5,653 bases of DNA from JBFXDI01 sp050181295 (GTDB taxonomy: Bacteria; Pseudomonadota; Alphaproteobacteria; Rhizobiales; Aestuariivirgaceae), in the NCBI GenBank assembly GCA_050181295.1, contig JBFXDI010000194.1:1-5653 (forward strand). Reading direction: 5' to 3'. The notes beneath the pieces were generated by a model, which saw only the letters and a list, made by a program, of their open reading frames with translations, did not search any database and was not told the DNA's origin. Positions 1 through 5,653 of the stretch are shown here, piece by piece. Position numbers and translations under genes: made by a program. Numbering within the stretch: position 1 is the stretch's first letter; each line of letters starts with the position of its first letter.

Positions 1-369
1 CCGCTCCGAGCGCGGGAGATCCGGCAGATCGGGCCGGCCGACGGCGAGATAAAGCGACATGGCGATGATGGGCACGAGCGCCGCCGAGGCGAGGAACACG
101 GGCCTGCGCCCGGAGACAGACGCCGGCGAACCGGCCTCGGCCGTCCCTTCCGCCTTGAGAAGGCGGCGGGCCACCTCGTTGCGGGCGGCTTCGGCGTCGG
201 CCGCCGAGAGGACGCCCCGCGCCTGGTCACGCTCGAGTTCGGCGAGCTGGTCGCGGTAGACGGCGAGCGTCGGGTCGCCACGCTCTCCCCCGCGGCGCGC
301 CAGCGGCCAGGCGAGCGCCGCCAGCACGGCTGCGGTCAGCACCGCGAATATGACCCAGATCAGCAACAT
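1..369 (-). CDS. ccmI: Cytochrome c biogenesis protein CcmI/CycH, N-terminal part (runs off left edge)
   Basis: Reading the minus strand from an ATG at 369-367 gives 123 open codons to the window edge. Residues 2-23 (LLIWVIFAVL...) form a first membrane segment. Residues 38-75 contain YRDQLAELERDQARGVLS and a charged, leucine-rich helix, the signature cytoplasmic loop of CcmI/CycH. Residues 90-110 (PVFLASAALVPIIAMSLYLAV) form a second membrane segment, followed by the start of the periplasmic part, where the family carries TPR repeats. CcmI acts at the inner membrane as the chaperone that holds apocytochrome c for the CcmF/H haem ligase. It is usually the first gene of a ccmIEFH (cycHJKL) operon, so those genes would be expected further left; that is inference. 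No good ribosome binding site is visible upstream of the ATG. The gene is divergent from the sox operon and separated from it by a repeat. The assignment is strong from the loop motif plus two-TM layout. Confidence 0.9.
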   Translation of the reverse strand, partial: MLLIWVIFAVLTAAVLAALAWPLARRGGERGDPTLAVYRDQLAELERDQARGVLSAADAEAARNEVARRLLKAEGTAEAGSPASVSGRRPVFLASAALVPIIAMSLYLAVGRPDLPDLPRSER

Positions 370-448
370 CGGGCGCCAAGATAGCCCATATTCCGCACCC
401 CGCGCCACGATGCGGCGACACGCCGCTTCCCCGAAGCATTCGCGAACA

Positions 449-556
449 CCCCCTCCCCTTCCCCTCCCCACAAGAAGGGGGAGGGAGAAGGCCTCCACGA
501 CCACCACATAATTCTCCCTCCCCCTCGATGGGGGAGGGCCGGGGTGGGGGTGAGGG
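449..556. repeat. Two-hairpin C-run/G-run palindromic repeat between ccmI and soxB
   Basis: Two stem-loops sit in tandem. The first pairs 462-469 with 478-485 (8 bp, CCCCTCCCC-type arms, loop ACAAGAAG). The second pairs 516-524 with 530-538 (9 bp, loop TCGAT) and is followed by a G-rich tail ending GGGGTGAGG. Positions 512-555 match 3793-3836 inside soxA at 42 of 44 bases, so this is a dispersed family and not a one-off terminator. The two hairpins are about 30 nt apart here against 14 nt in the soxA copy, because of an extra stretch around 486-511. The strong GC hairpins lie between divergent genes, downstream of neither, so a terminator role is not required by the layout. Such repeats are common in intergenic DNA of Hyphomicrobiales. 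Outer boundaries are approximate. Confidence 0.85.
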
Positions 557-586
557 TCCGTGTCGCAGTTTCCGCGAAGGTGGTCG

Positions 587-599
587 CTCCATGCTGGAG
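587..599. promoter_or_regulatory. Short dyad (CTCCA-TGC-TGGAG) in soxB leader, possible operator
   Basis: A 5-bp perfect inverted repeat with a 3-bp spacer lies about 66 bp upstream of the soxB ATG. It is in the roughly 110 bp between the palindromic repeat and the gene, where a sox promoter and operator would be expected if the promoter lies downstream of the repeat. I see no convincing -35/-10 pair in this stretch. A dyad this short can occur by chance, so the call is tentative. Confidence 0.2.
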
Positions 600-664
600 G
601 CAGCGGGTAACCGATGATAGGGTCCGCCCGCCGTTCGGGAGGGCCTCAAGCCACATCGCAGTCC

Positions 665-1915
665 ATGAAGCGCTATTCCATCTTCTCGCTGGCGCGCAAC
701 GCGCTCAACTACCACAAGGACTGGGACCGCGCCTGGCGGAGCCCGGAGCCCAAACCCGCCTATGACGCCGTCATCGTCGGCGCGGGCGGCCACGGGCTCG
801 CAACCGCCTACTACCTCGCCAAGCGGCACAAGCTCACCAACATCGCGGTGGTGGAGAAGGGCTGGCTCGGCGGCGGCAACACCGGCCGCAATACCACCAT
901 CATACGCTCGAACTACCTGCAGGACCCCTCGATCGCCATCTACGAGCTGGCGCGCGCGCTCTACGAGGACCTCTCGCAGGAGCTCAACTTCAACGTCATG
1001 TTCTCGCCCCGCGGCGTGCTCATGCTCTGCCAGACCGAGCACGAGCTCCGCGCCTTCAAGCGCACCGCGCACGCCAACCGGCTCGCGGGCCTCGACTGCC
1101 GCATGGTGACGCCGGCCGAGGTCAAGCGCATCGTCCCCATCATCAACGACGACCCTTCCGCGCGCTATCCGATCCTCGGCGCCTACTACCAGCCGCGCGG
1201 CGGCACCGGCCGGCACGATGCCGTCGCCTGGGGCTATGCCAGGGGCGCCGACGCGCTCGGCGTCGACATCATCCAGAACTGCGAGGTCCTCGGCATCGAG
1301 CGGGAAGGCTCCCGCGTCACGGGGCTTCGCACCACGCGCGGCGACATCCGCACCAAGAAGATCGCGGTGGTGGCCGCCGGCCATACCTCCGTCATCATGG
1401 AGATGGCGGGCCAGCGCATGCCGATCGAGAGCGTGTGCCTGCAGGCGCTCGTCTCGGAGCCCATCAAGCCGGTGCTGGACGTGGTCGTCATGGCCAACAC
1501 GGTGCATGGCTATATGAGCCAGTCCGACAAGGGCGAGCTCGTGGTCGGCGGCGGCGCGGACCCCTACAACAACTATTCCCAGCGCGGCTCCTTCCCGGCG
1601 CTCGAGCACACGGTGACGGCGCTGGTCGAGACCTTTCCAATCATCTCCAGGCTCCGCATGCTCCGGATGTGGGGCGGCATCGTCGACATGACGGGCGACC
1701 GCTCGCCCATCATCGGCAAGACAGATGTCGAGGGCCTCTATGTCAACTGCGGCTGGGGCACGGGCGGCTTCAAGTCCATTCCGGGCTCCGGCTTCGTCTT
1801 CGCCGACACCATCGCCAACGACCGCCCGCATCCGATCGCCGAGCCCTTCGGCTTGAACCGCTTCCTCGAAGGCCGGCTGATCGACGAAAGCGTCGCGGCC
1901 GCCGTGGCGCATTGA
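665..1915 (+). CDS. soxB: Sarcosine oxidase subunit beta (SoxB), covalent-FMN subunit
   Basis: The 416-aa product has the normal length for the beta subunit of heterotetrameric sarcosine oxidase. It starts MKRYSIFSLARNALNYHKDW, the conserved family N-terminus, which is why the ATG at 665 is preferred over an in-frame ATG at 614. A DAO-fold dinucleotide motif GAGGHG lies at residues 39-44, followed by the ribose-binding acidic residue E64 in VVEKGWLGGGNTGRN. RHDAVAWGYAR contains H184; the roughly 11-residue N-terminal offset from the shorter Corynebacterium proteins places it at the His known to carry covalent FMN. The C-terminal GWGTGGFKSIPGSG (around residues 371-384) is the usual flavin-binding glycine loop. 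In the complex, sarcosine is oxidised at the noncovalent FAD of this subunit, and electrons pass to the FMN at the alpha/beta interface and then to O2. It is the first gene of soxBDAG and sits 13 nt before soxD. The Shine-Dalgarno sequence is poor: the only purine run (637-643) is 21 nt from the ATG. Confidence 0.96.
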   Translation: MKRYSIFSLARNALNYHKDWDRAWRSPEPKPAYDAVIVGAGGHGLATAYYLAKRHKLTNIAVVEKGWLGGGNTGRNTTIIRSNYLQDPSIAIYELARALYEDLSQELNFNVMFSPRGVLMLCQTEHELRAFKRTAHANRLAGLDCRMVTPAEVKRIVPIINDDPSARYPILGAYYQPRGGTGRHDAVAWGYARGADALGVDIIQNCEVLGIEREGSRVTGLRTTRGDIRTKKIAVVAAGHTSVIMEMAGQRMPIESVCLQALVSEPIKPVLDVVVMANTVHGYMSQSDKGELVVGGGADPYNNYSQRGSFPALEHTVTALVETFPIISRLRMLRMWGGIVDMTGDRSPIIGKTDVEGLYVNCGWGTGGFKSIPGSGFVFADTIANDRPHPIAEPFGLNRFLEGRLIDESVAAAVAH

Positions 1916-1928
1916 TCCGGGGGAAGAC

Positions 1929-2285
1929 ATGCTGACGATCACCTGTCCCGTCTGCGGGGTCGAGGGCGAGGAAGGCGACTTCCACTATGGCGGCCAGGCG
2001 CATGTGCGCCGTCCGGCCACGCATGATCCCGCGCAGGTCTCCGACAGGGAGCAGCGCGACTACCTGTTCAACCGCCACAACCCCAAGGGCCTGCATTTCG
2101 AGCGCTGGCGCTGCGACCGCGGCTGCGGCAAGTGGTTCCACGCGGCGCGCGACACGGTCACCCTCGACTTCCGCGCCACCTATGGCATCACGGAGCTGCC
2201 TCCCGCCGACCTCATGCGCGAGGCCAAGGGCTTCTGGGCGGAGTATTTCCGCGAGCGCCTCTCCGCCGGGGGGACGAAGGAATGA
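1929..2285 (+). CDS. soxD: Sarcosine oxidase subunit delta (SoxD), zinc-binding
   Basis: The 118-aa protein starts MLTITCPVCG, typical of SoxD, and ends in frame at TGA 2283-2285. A GGGGGAAG ribosome binding site (1919-1926) sits just before the ATG and supports this start. SoxD is a small structural subunit that binds one zinc ion and packs against the alpha subunit. In the Corynebacterium enzyme the ligands are Cys6, Cys9, His59 and Cys63. Here C6 and C9 (CPVC) are present, and the second pair lies in RWRCDRGCGKWF as C62 and C66. The four-residue spacing is kept, but the third ligand position holds Cys instead of His, giving a likely all-Cys site. The core NPKGLHFERW and GCGKWFHAARDTVTL match the family. 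The stop overlaps the soxA start as ATGA, so soxA translation is probably coupled. The family call is firm; the ligand assignment is by motif spacing only. Confidence 0.93.
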   Translation: MLTITCPVCGVEGEEGDFHYGGQAHVRRPATHDPAQVSDREQRDYLFNRHNPKGLHFERWRCDRGCGKWFHAARDTVTLDFRATYGITELPPADLMREAKGFWAEYFRERLSAGGTKE

Positions 2286-5200
2286 CCGGCAAGCCCTATC
2301 GCATCCCGGGCCAAGGTCGGCTGATCGATCGCGGCAAGCCCCTCTCCTTCACTTTCGACGGGCGCCGCCTCACCGGCTATGCCGGCGACACGCTCGCCTC
2401 GGCGCTGCTTGCCAACGGCCAGCGCCTCATCGGCCGGAGCTTCAAGTACCATCGGCCGCGTGGCCTCGTGGGCCTGGGGTCGGAGGAGATGAACGGCCTC
2501 GTCGGCGTCGGCGAGGGCGCGCGCCACGAGCCCAACCTCCGGGCCACCCAGGTCGAGCTCCATGACGGCCTCGTGGCGGTGAGCCAGAACCGCTGGCCCT
2601 CGCTCGACTTTGATCTGGGCGCGCTCAACAACCGCCTGTCGCGCCTCTTCCCCGGCGGCTTCTACTACAAGACCTTCATGTGGCCGCGGGCCTTCTGGAA
2701 GTCACTCTACGAGCCGGTCATCCGCCGCGCCGCCGGCCTCGGGCATGCGCCGACGGACCGCGATCCCGACACCTACGAGCAGGTGCACGTCCATTGCGAC
2801 GTGCTTGTCGTGGGCGGCGGCGTCGCGGGGCTTGCGGCGGCGGAAGCTGCTGCGGCTTCAGGCGCGCGCGTCATCCTCGCGGACGAGAACCCGCGCTTCG
2901 GCGGGCTCTCCGACATCTCCGGCGCGACCATCGACGACAGCCCCGCCGAGGCCTGGGCGGCGACGGCTGCGGCCAGGCTCGCGGCGGCCGACAACGTCCA
3001 CGTCCTCAGGCGCACCACGGCGGTCGGGCATTTCCATCACGGCCATGCGCTGCTCTTCGAGCGCGTCGCCGAGCACGATCCGGCGCTGCTTGCAGCCGGC
3101 GCGCCGCGCCACCGACTGTGGAAGGTGCGCGCGAAGGAGGTCGTGCTCGCGACCGGCGCCATCGAGCGGCCGATCGCGTTCGCCAACAACGACCGTCCGG
3201 GCGTCATGCTGGCGTCGGCCGCGCGGGGCTACGTCGCGCGCTACGGGGCGGCGCCGGGCTTGATCGGCGTCGTCTTCACCAACAACGACGACGCCTACCG
3301 CACAGTCCTGGCGCTCAAGGCCGCGGGCGTCGGCATCGCGCGCATCATCGACAGCCGCGCGGCACCGAAGAGCGCGCTTGTCGAAGAGGCAAGGGGGGCC
3401 GGAATCGAGATCGCCTTCGGCTCGGCCATCGCCGGCGTCGAGGCAGGATCGGGCGGCCGGTCCATCGAGGCCGTCAAGGTCGCGCCCTGGCGCCCGGGCC
3501 GCGGCCGCGTCGTCAACGAGAGGCGCATCGCCTGCGACTTCGTCGCCGTCTCGGGCGGCTGGAACCCGGCGGTGCATCTGTGGTGCCACAACGGCGGCAA
3601 GCTCGCCTTCGACGAGACGCTCCAGGCGCTGAGACCCGACCGGCATCACGACGCCATCCGCGCCGCCGGCGCCTGCAACGGGACGTTCGGCACCAAGGCC
3701 TCGATCGAGGAAGGCCACGCCGCCGGCGAGGCCGCTGCGAGGGCTGCGCGTGGCAACTCCCCCTCCCCACAAGGGGGAGGGGAGCACCTTTCTTCTCCCT
3801 CCCCCTCGACGGGGGAGGGTCGGGGTGGGGGTGAGGAGTCTCGCTCCGGCGAGGGTGACGTGCAGGCAGCCCCGCTCGAGCCCATCTGGTTCGCGCCGGC
3901 GACCGGCAAGTACAACGAAGGCAACAAGCACTTCGTCGACCTCCAGAACGACGTGACCGCCGCCGACCTCGAGCTCGCCCAGCGCGAGGGCTACGAATCG
4001 GTCGAGCACACCAAGCGCTACACCACCTGGGGCATGGCGACCGACCAGGGCAAGACGTCGAACATCCTCGGCCTCGGCGTCCTCTCGGAGGCGACCGGGA
4101 AAGCCATCCCCGAGATCGGCGTCACCACCTTCCGGCCACCCTACACGCCCTTCTCCTTCGGCTCGATCGCCGGCAGCCATGTGGGCCCGCTGTTCCTGCC
4201 CGTGCGGCGCACCTCAATCTTCGACTGGCACGTCGCTCAAGGCGCCCAGTTCGAGCCCGTGGGCCAGTGGCGCCGCGCCTACTGCTATCCCAGGGCTTCG
4301 GAAGACCGGCACCAGGCGATCAACCGCGAGATCCTCGCCGCCCGCCGCAAGGTGGGGCTGCTCGATGCCTCCACCCTCGGCAAGATCGAGATCAAGGGGC
4401 CGGATGCCGCCCGCTTCCTCGACCTCGTCTACACCAACACCTTTTCGACGCTGAAAGTCGGGCGCGCCCGCTACGGCCTCATGCTGAACGAGCTCGGCTT
4501 CGTCATGGACGACGGCGTGACGGTCCGGCTCGGCGAGGACCATTTCCTCATGCACACGACGTCCGGAGGCGCGGACCGCATCGCCGCCTGGCTCGAGGAA
4601 TGGCTCCAGACCGAATGGACGACGCTCAAGGTCTATGTCACGCCCGTCACCGAGCAGTGGGCGCAGTTCGCCGTCGCCGGTCCTGAGGCCCGCAAGGTCC
4701 TGGAGAAGCTCGGCGGCGGTATCGACTTCTCCCCGGAAGCCTTCCCCTTCATGTCCTTCAAGGAGGGCACGCTCGGCTCCTACCCCGTGCGCGTTTTCCG
4801 CATCAGCTTCTCGGGCGAACTCTCCTACGAGGTCGCGGTGCCGGCGAATTTCGGACGCGGTCTCTGGGACGCGCTCGTCGCCGCGGGCCGGGAATACGGG
4901 CTCGAGCCCTACGGCACGGAGGCGCTGCATGTGCTCCGCGCCGAGAAGGGCTTCATCGTGGTCGGCGATGAGACCGACGGCACTGTCACGCCGGAGGATG
5001 TCGGCCTCTCGGGCCTCGTCTCGAAGAAGAAGTCCGACTTCATCGGCAAGCGGTCGCTCGAGCAGGCGTTCCTGAAGTCGGCCGGTCGCAAGCAGCTAGT
5101 CGGCCTCCTCACCGAGGATCCGAAGGAGGTGCTCCCCGATGGCGCCTACGCGGTCGCGGAGGTCAAGTCCGCGCCGCCCATGCAGATGATCGGGCAGGTC

Positions 5201-5374
5201 ACCTCCACCTACTGGAGCCCGACGCTCGAGCGCTCGATCGCCATGGCGCTGATCGCCGACGGGCGGGCGCGCATGGGCGAGACGCTCTCCTTCCCGCTTA
5301 AGGACAAAGTCGTGAAGGCGAGGATCGTGGAGCCCGTCTTCTACGACAAGGAAGGGCTGAGGCAGAATGGCTGA
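2282..5374 (+). CDS. soxA: Sarcosine oxidase subunit alpha (SoxA) carrying an in-frame repeat-derived insert
   Basis: The product is 1030 aa, about 30 longer than most alpha subunits (near 1000 aa). The start at ATG 2282 overlaps the soxD stop and has GGGGGGA (2268-2274) seven nt upstream. Residues 1-120 form the ferredoxin-like N-terminal domain (GYAGDTLASALLANG); there is no Cys before C172, so no Fe-S cluster is expected, as in the family. A dinucleotide fold follows: VVGGGVAGLAAAEAA (176-190), DENPRFGG (201-208), ATGAIERP (290-297), SGGWNPAVHL (424-433) and GTFGTKASIEEGHAAG (467-482). Residues 492-519 are encoded by a palindromic repeat and are low-complexity Ser/Pro/Gly/Glu. Family sequence resumes at EPIWF (533-537), then QNDVTAADLELAQREGYESV and TTWGMATDQGKTSN. 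The C-terminal half (about 625-1020) is a GcvT-like folate domain with GLEPYGTEALHVLRAEKGF (873-891), which takes the methylene group onto tetrahydrofolate. The subunit binds NAD+ and part of the FMN pocket. It overlaps soxG by 8 nt. Confidence 0.96.
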   Translation: MTGKPYRIPGQGRLIDRGKPLSFTFDGRRLTGYAGDTLASALLANGQRLIGRSFKYHRPRGLVGLGSEEMNGLVGVGEGARHEPNLRATQVELHDGLVAVSQNRWPSLDFDLGALNNRLSRLFPGGFYYKTFMWPRAFWKSLYEPVIRRAAGLGHAPTDRDPDTYEQVHVHCDVLVVGGGVAGLAAAEAAAASGARVILADENPRFGGLSDISGATIDDSPAEAWAATAAARLAAADNVHVLRRTTAVGHFHHGHALLFERVAEHDPALLAAGAPRHRLWKVRAKEVVLATGAIERPIAFANNDRPGVMLASAARGYVARYGAAPGLIGVVFTNNDDAYRTVLALKAAGVGIARIIDSRAAPKSALVEEARGAGIEIAFGSAIAGVEAGSGGRSIEAVKVAPWRPGRGRVVNERRIACDFVAVSGGWNPAVHLWCHNGGKLAFDETLQALRPDRHHDAIRAAGACNGTFGTKASIEEGHAAGEAAARAARGNSPSPQGGGEHLSSPSPSTGEGRGGGEESRSGEGDVQAAPLEPIWFAPATGKYNEGNKHFVDLQNDVTAADLELAQREGYESVEHTKRYTTWGMATDQGKTSNILGLGVLSEATGKAIPEIGVTTFRPPYTPFSFGSIAGSHVGPLFLPVRRTSIFDWHVAQGAQFEPVGQWRRAYCYPRASEDRHQAINREILAARRKVGLLDASTLGKIEIKGPDAARFLDLVYTNTFSTLKVGRARYGLMLNELGFVMDDGVTVRLGEDHFLMHTTSGGADRIAAWLEEWLQTEWTTLKVYVTPVTEQWAQFAVAGPEARKVLEKLGGGIDFSPEAFPFMSFKEGTLGSYPVRVFRISFSGELSYEVAVPANFGRGLWDALVAAGREYGLEPYGTEALHVLRAEKGFIVVGDETDGTVTPEDVGLSGLVSKKKSDFIGKRSLEQAFLKSAGRKQLVGLLTEDPKEVLPDGAYAVAEVKSAPPMQMIGQVTSTYWSPTLERSIAMALIADGRARMGETLSFPLKDKVVKARIVEPVFYDKEGLRQNG
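3756..3839. repeat. Palindromic repeat inserted in frame in soxA
   Basis: Two hairpins lie in tandem inside the coding sequence. The first pairs 3760-3768 with 3774-3782 (9 bp, loop ACAAG). The second pairs 3797-3805 with 3811-3819 (9 bp, loop TCGAC). A G-rich tail follows, GGGGTGGGGGTGAGG. The ends form imperfect inverted repeats: 3756-3770 and the complement of 3825-3839 match at 12 of 15 positions, with a perfect 5-bp ACTCC/GGAGT terminus. The length so bounded is 84 nt, exactly 28 codons, and the frame is preserved. The second half matches the ccmI-soxB intergenic copy at 42 of 44 bases; 3758-3786 is identical to 5553-5581 in soxG. The insert falls between the nucleotide-binding and folate-binding parts of SoxA, a linker of variable length in the family, which probably explains its tolerance. 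Confidence 0.88.
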
Positions 5375-5653
5375 ACCCGTGTTCATGAGCGCACTTTCGG
5401 GCACTGCCATGGCGCCCGGCCTCTCGATCTCGGTCCGCGAGATTTCCGACCGCGGCATGATCGATCTCAGGGGCGACCCGAAGGATGCGGCCTTCCGACA
5501 GGTGGTCGAGCGAGTGCTGGGTGTCGCACTGCCGGCAACGCCCCGGACGTCGTCCCCCTCCCCACAAGGGGGAGGGGAGCAATCCTCTTCTTCTTCCTCC
5601 CCCTCACCCGGCCTGTCGGCCACCCTCTCCCTCCGAGGGGGAGAGGGGCTGGG
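5367..5653 (+). CDS. soxG: Sarcosine oxidase subunit gamma (SoxG), N-terminal part with repeat insert (runs off right edge)
   Basis: An ATG at 5367-5369 overlaps the last 8 nt of soxA and has TGAGG four nt upstream. The frame is open for 95 codons to the edge. Residues 17-61 (PGLSISVREISDRGMIDLRG, then a helix with FRQVVERVLGVALPATPRT) match the start of the gamma subunit, which is usually about 180-200 aa and helps hold the alpha/beta complex; the family is related to the GcvT/YgfZ folate-binding fold. From residue 63 the sequence becomes SPSPQGGGEQSSSSSSPSP and is repeat-derived, where the family would go on toward a WLGPDEWL-like strand. No stop is met before the edge, so the gene may be intact with an insert or may be broken just outside the window. 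Gene order after soxBDA supports the call strongly. Confidence 0.85.
   Translation, partial: MAEPVFMSALSGTAMAPGLSISVREISDRGMIDLRGDPKDAAFRQVVERVLGVALPATPRTSSPSPQGGGEQSSSSSSPSPGLSATLSLRGGEGL
5553..5653. repeat. Palindromic repeat inserted in soxG (continues past right edge)
   Basis: Positions 5553-5581 are identical to 3758-3786 in soxA and form a 9-bp stem (5555-5563 with 5569-5577, loop ACAAG). A TCT/TTC-rich spacer follows, then a GGCC-TGTC-GGCC mini-dyad (5610-5621), then another 9-bp stem (5623-5631 with 5639-5647) with CCCTCTCCC arms, and a G-rich tail cut by the window end. The second half is a different subtype from that in the soxA and intergenic copies (CCCTCTCCC instead of CCCTCCCCC arms, plus the GGCC dyad), so the copy is a mosaic or a longer family member. 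It is in frame with soxG as far as can be seen. Confidence 0.82.

Noticed and set aside
462..538. Rho-independent terminator for ccmI or sox genes
   Set aside because: No T-run follows the hairpins, both genes point away from the region, and the same sequence recurs inside two genes, so a dedicated terminator is not supported.
360..656. 98-aa minus-strand ORF over the intergenic repeat
   Set aside because: It consists largely of translated repeat (LTPTPALPHRGGG, PSPSPFLWGGEGEG) and overlaps the ccmI start; there is no independent sign of a gene.
614..664. In-frame upstream ATG giving a 17-residue longer SoxB
   Set aside because: The extra residues (MIGSARRSGGPQ...) do not resemble the family, which begins near MKRYSIFSLARNAL, and no better ribosome binding site precedes 614.
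600..664. Sigma-70-type promoter (GATGATAGG region) for soxB
   Set aside because: No -35 element at a suitable distance and no convincing -10 match; there is not enough to call.
227..1942. 571-aa minus-strand open frame antisense to soxB
   Set aside because: It is a shadow of high-GC codon bias opposite soxB; composition is Arg/Ala/Gly/Asp-rich, no family is recognisable, and it runs through both ccmI and the repeat.
2132..2281. Upstream extension of the soxA frame to an ATG at 2132
   Set aside because: It overlaps soxD fully, is Arg/Gly-rich out-of-frame sequence, and the ATGA junction at 2282 with GGGGGGA upstream is the expected SoxA start.
2858..4180. 440-aa minus-strand open frame antisense to soxA
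   Set aside because: It mirrors soxA codons, has no recognisable domain, and crosses the repeat only because the repeat lacks stops on that strand.
3756..5653. CRISPR array or tandem repeat array
   Set aside because: The repeats are three dispersed palindromic copies with kilobase spacing and no regular spacers.

Overview
The window is GC-rich DNA with codon use and gene content typical of an alphaproteobacterium, most likely Hyphomicrobiales (Rhizobiales). The clues are a CcmI/CycH-type cytochrome c biogenesis gene, a soxBDAG-type heterotetrameric sarcosine oxidase operon, and several copies of the C-run/G-run palindromic repeat that litters genomes of this order. I cannot name the genus from sequence alone.

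Layout. Positions 1-369 (minus strand) hold the N-terminal 123 codons of ccmI, which runs off the left edge. Positions 370-664 are a 295-bp divergent intergenic region. A two-hairpin repeat fills its middle (about 449-556), followed by about 110 bp of soxB leader. From 665 to the right edge runs a tightly packed plus-strand operon: soxB (665-1915, beta subunit, covalent-FMN oxidase), soxD (1929-2285, small zinc-binding delta subunit), soxA (2282-5374, large alpha subunit with NAD/FAD and folate domains) and soxG (5367 to the edge, gamma subunit, partial). soxD/soxA overlap by 4 nt (ATGA) and soxA/soxG by 8 nt, which suggests translational coupling. The four products would assemble into a cytoplasmic enzyme that demethylates sarcosine to glycine. 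The methyl carbon passes to tetrahydrofolate as 5,10-methylene-THF, and H2O2 is made. This is the last step of glycine betaine/dimethylglycine catabolism.

What stands out. The same repeat family seen in the intergenic region has also entered two genes of the operon. One copy (3756-3839, 84 nt, 28 codons) sits in frame in soxA, at the linker between the dinucleotide-binding half and the folate-binding half. A second copy starts at 5553 in soxG and is still open at the window edge. The soxA and soxG copies share an identical 29-bp core read in the same codon phase, giving the same peptide SPSPQGGGE in two subunits of one complex. Two of the three copies also carry a canonical G-quadruplex pattern on the sox coding strand. 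This looks like a protein-tolerated palindromic repeat, comparable in principle to the Rickettsia palindromic elements found inside genes. A secondary oddity is a Cys in place of the expected third zinc ligand (His) in SoxD.
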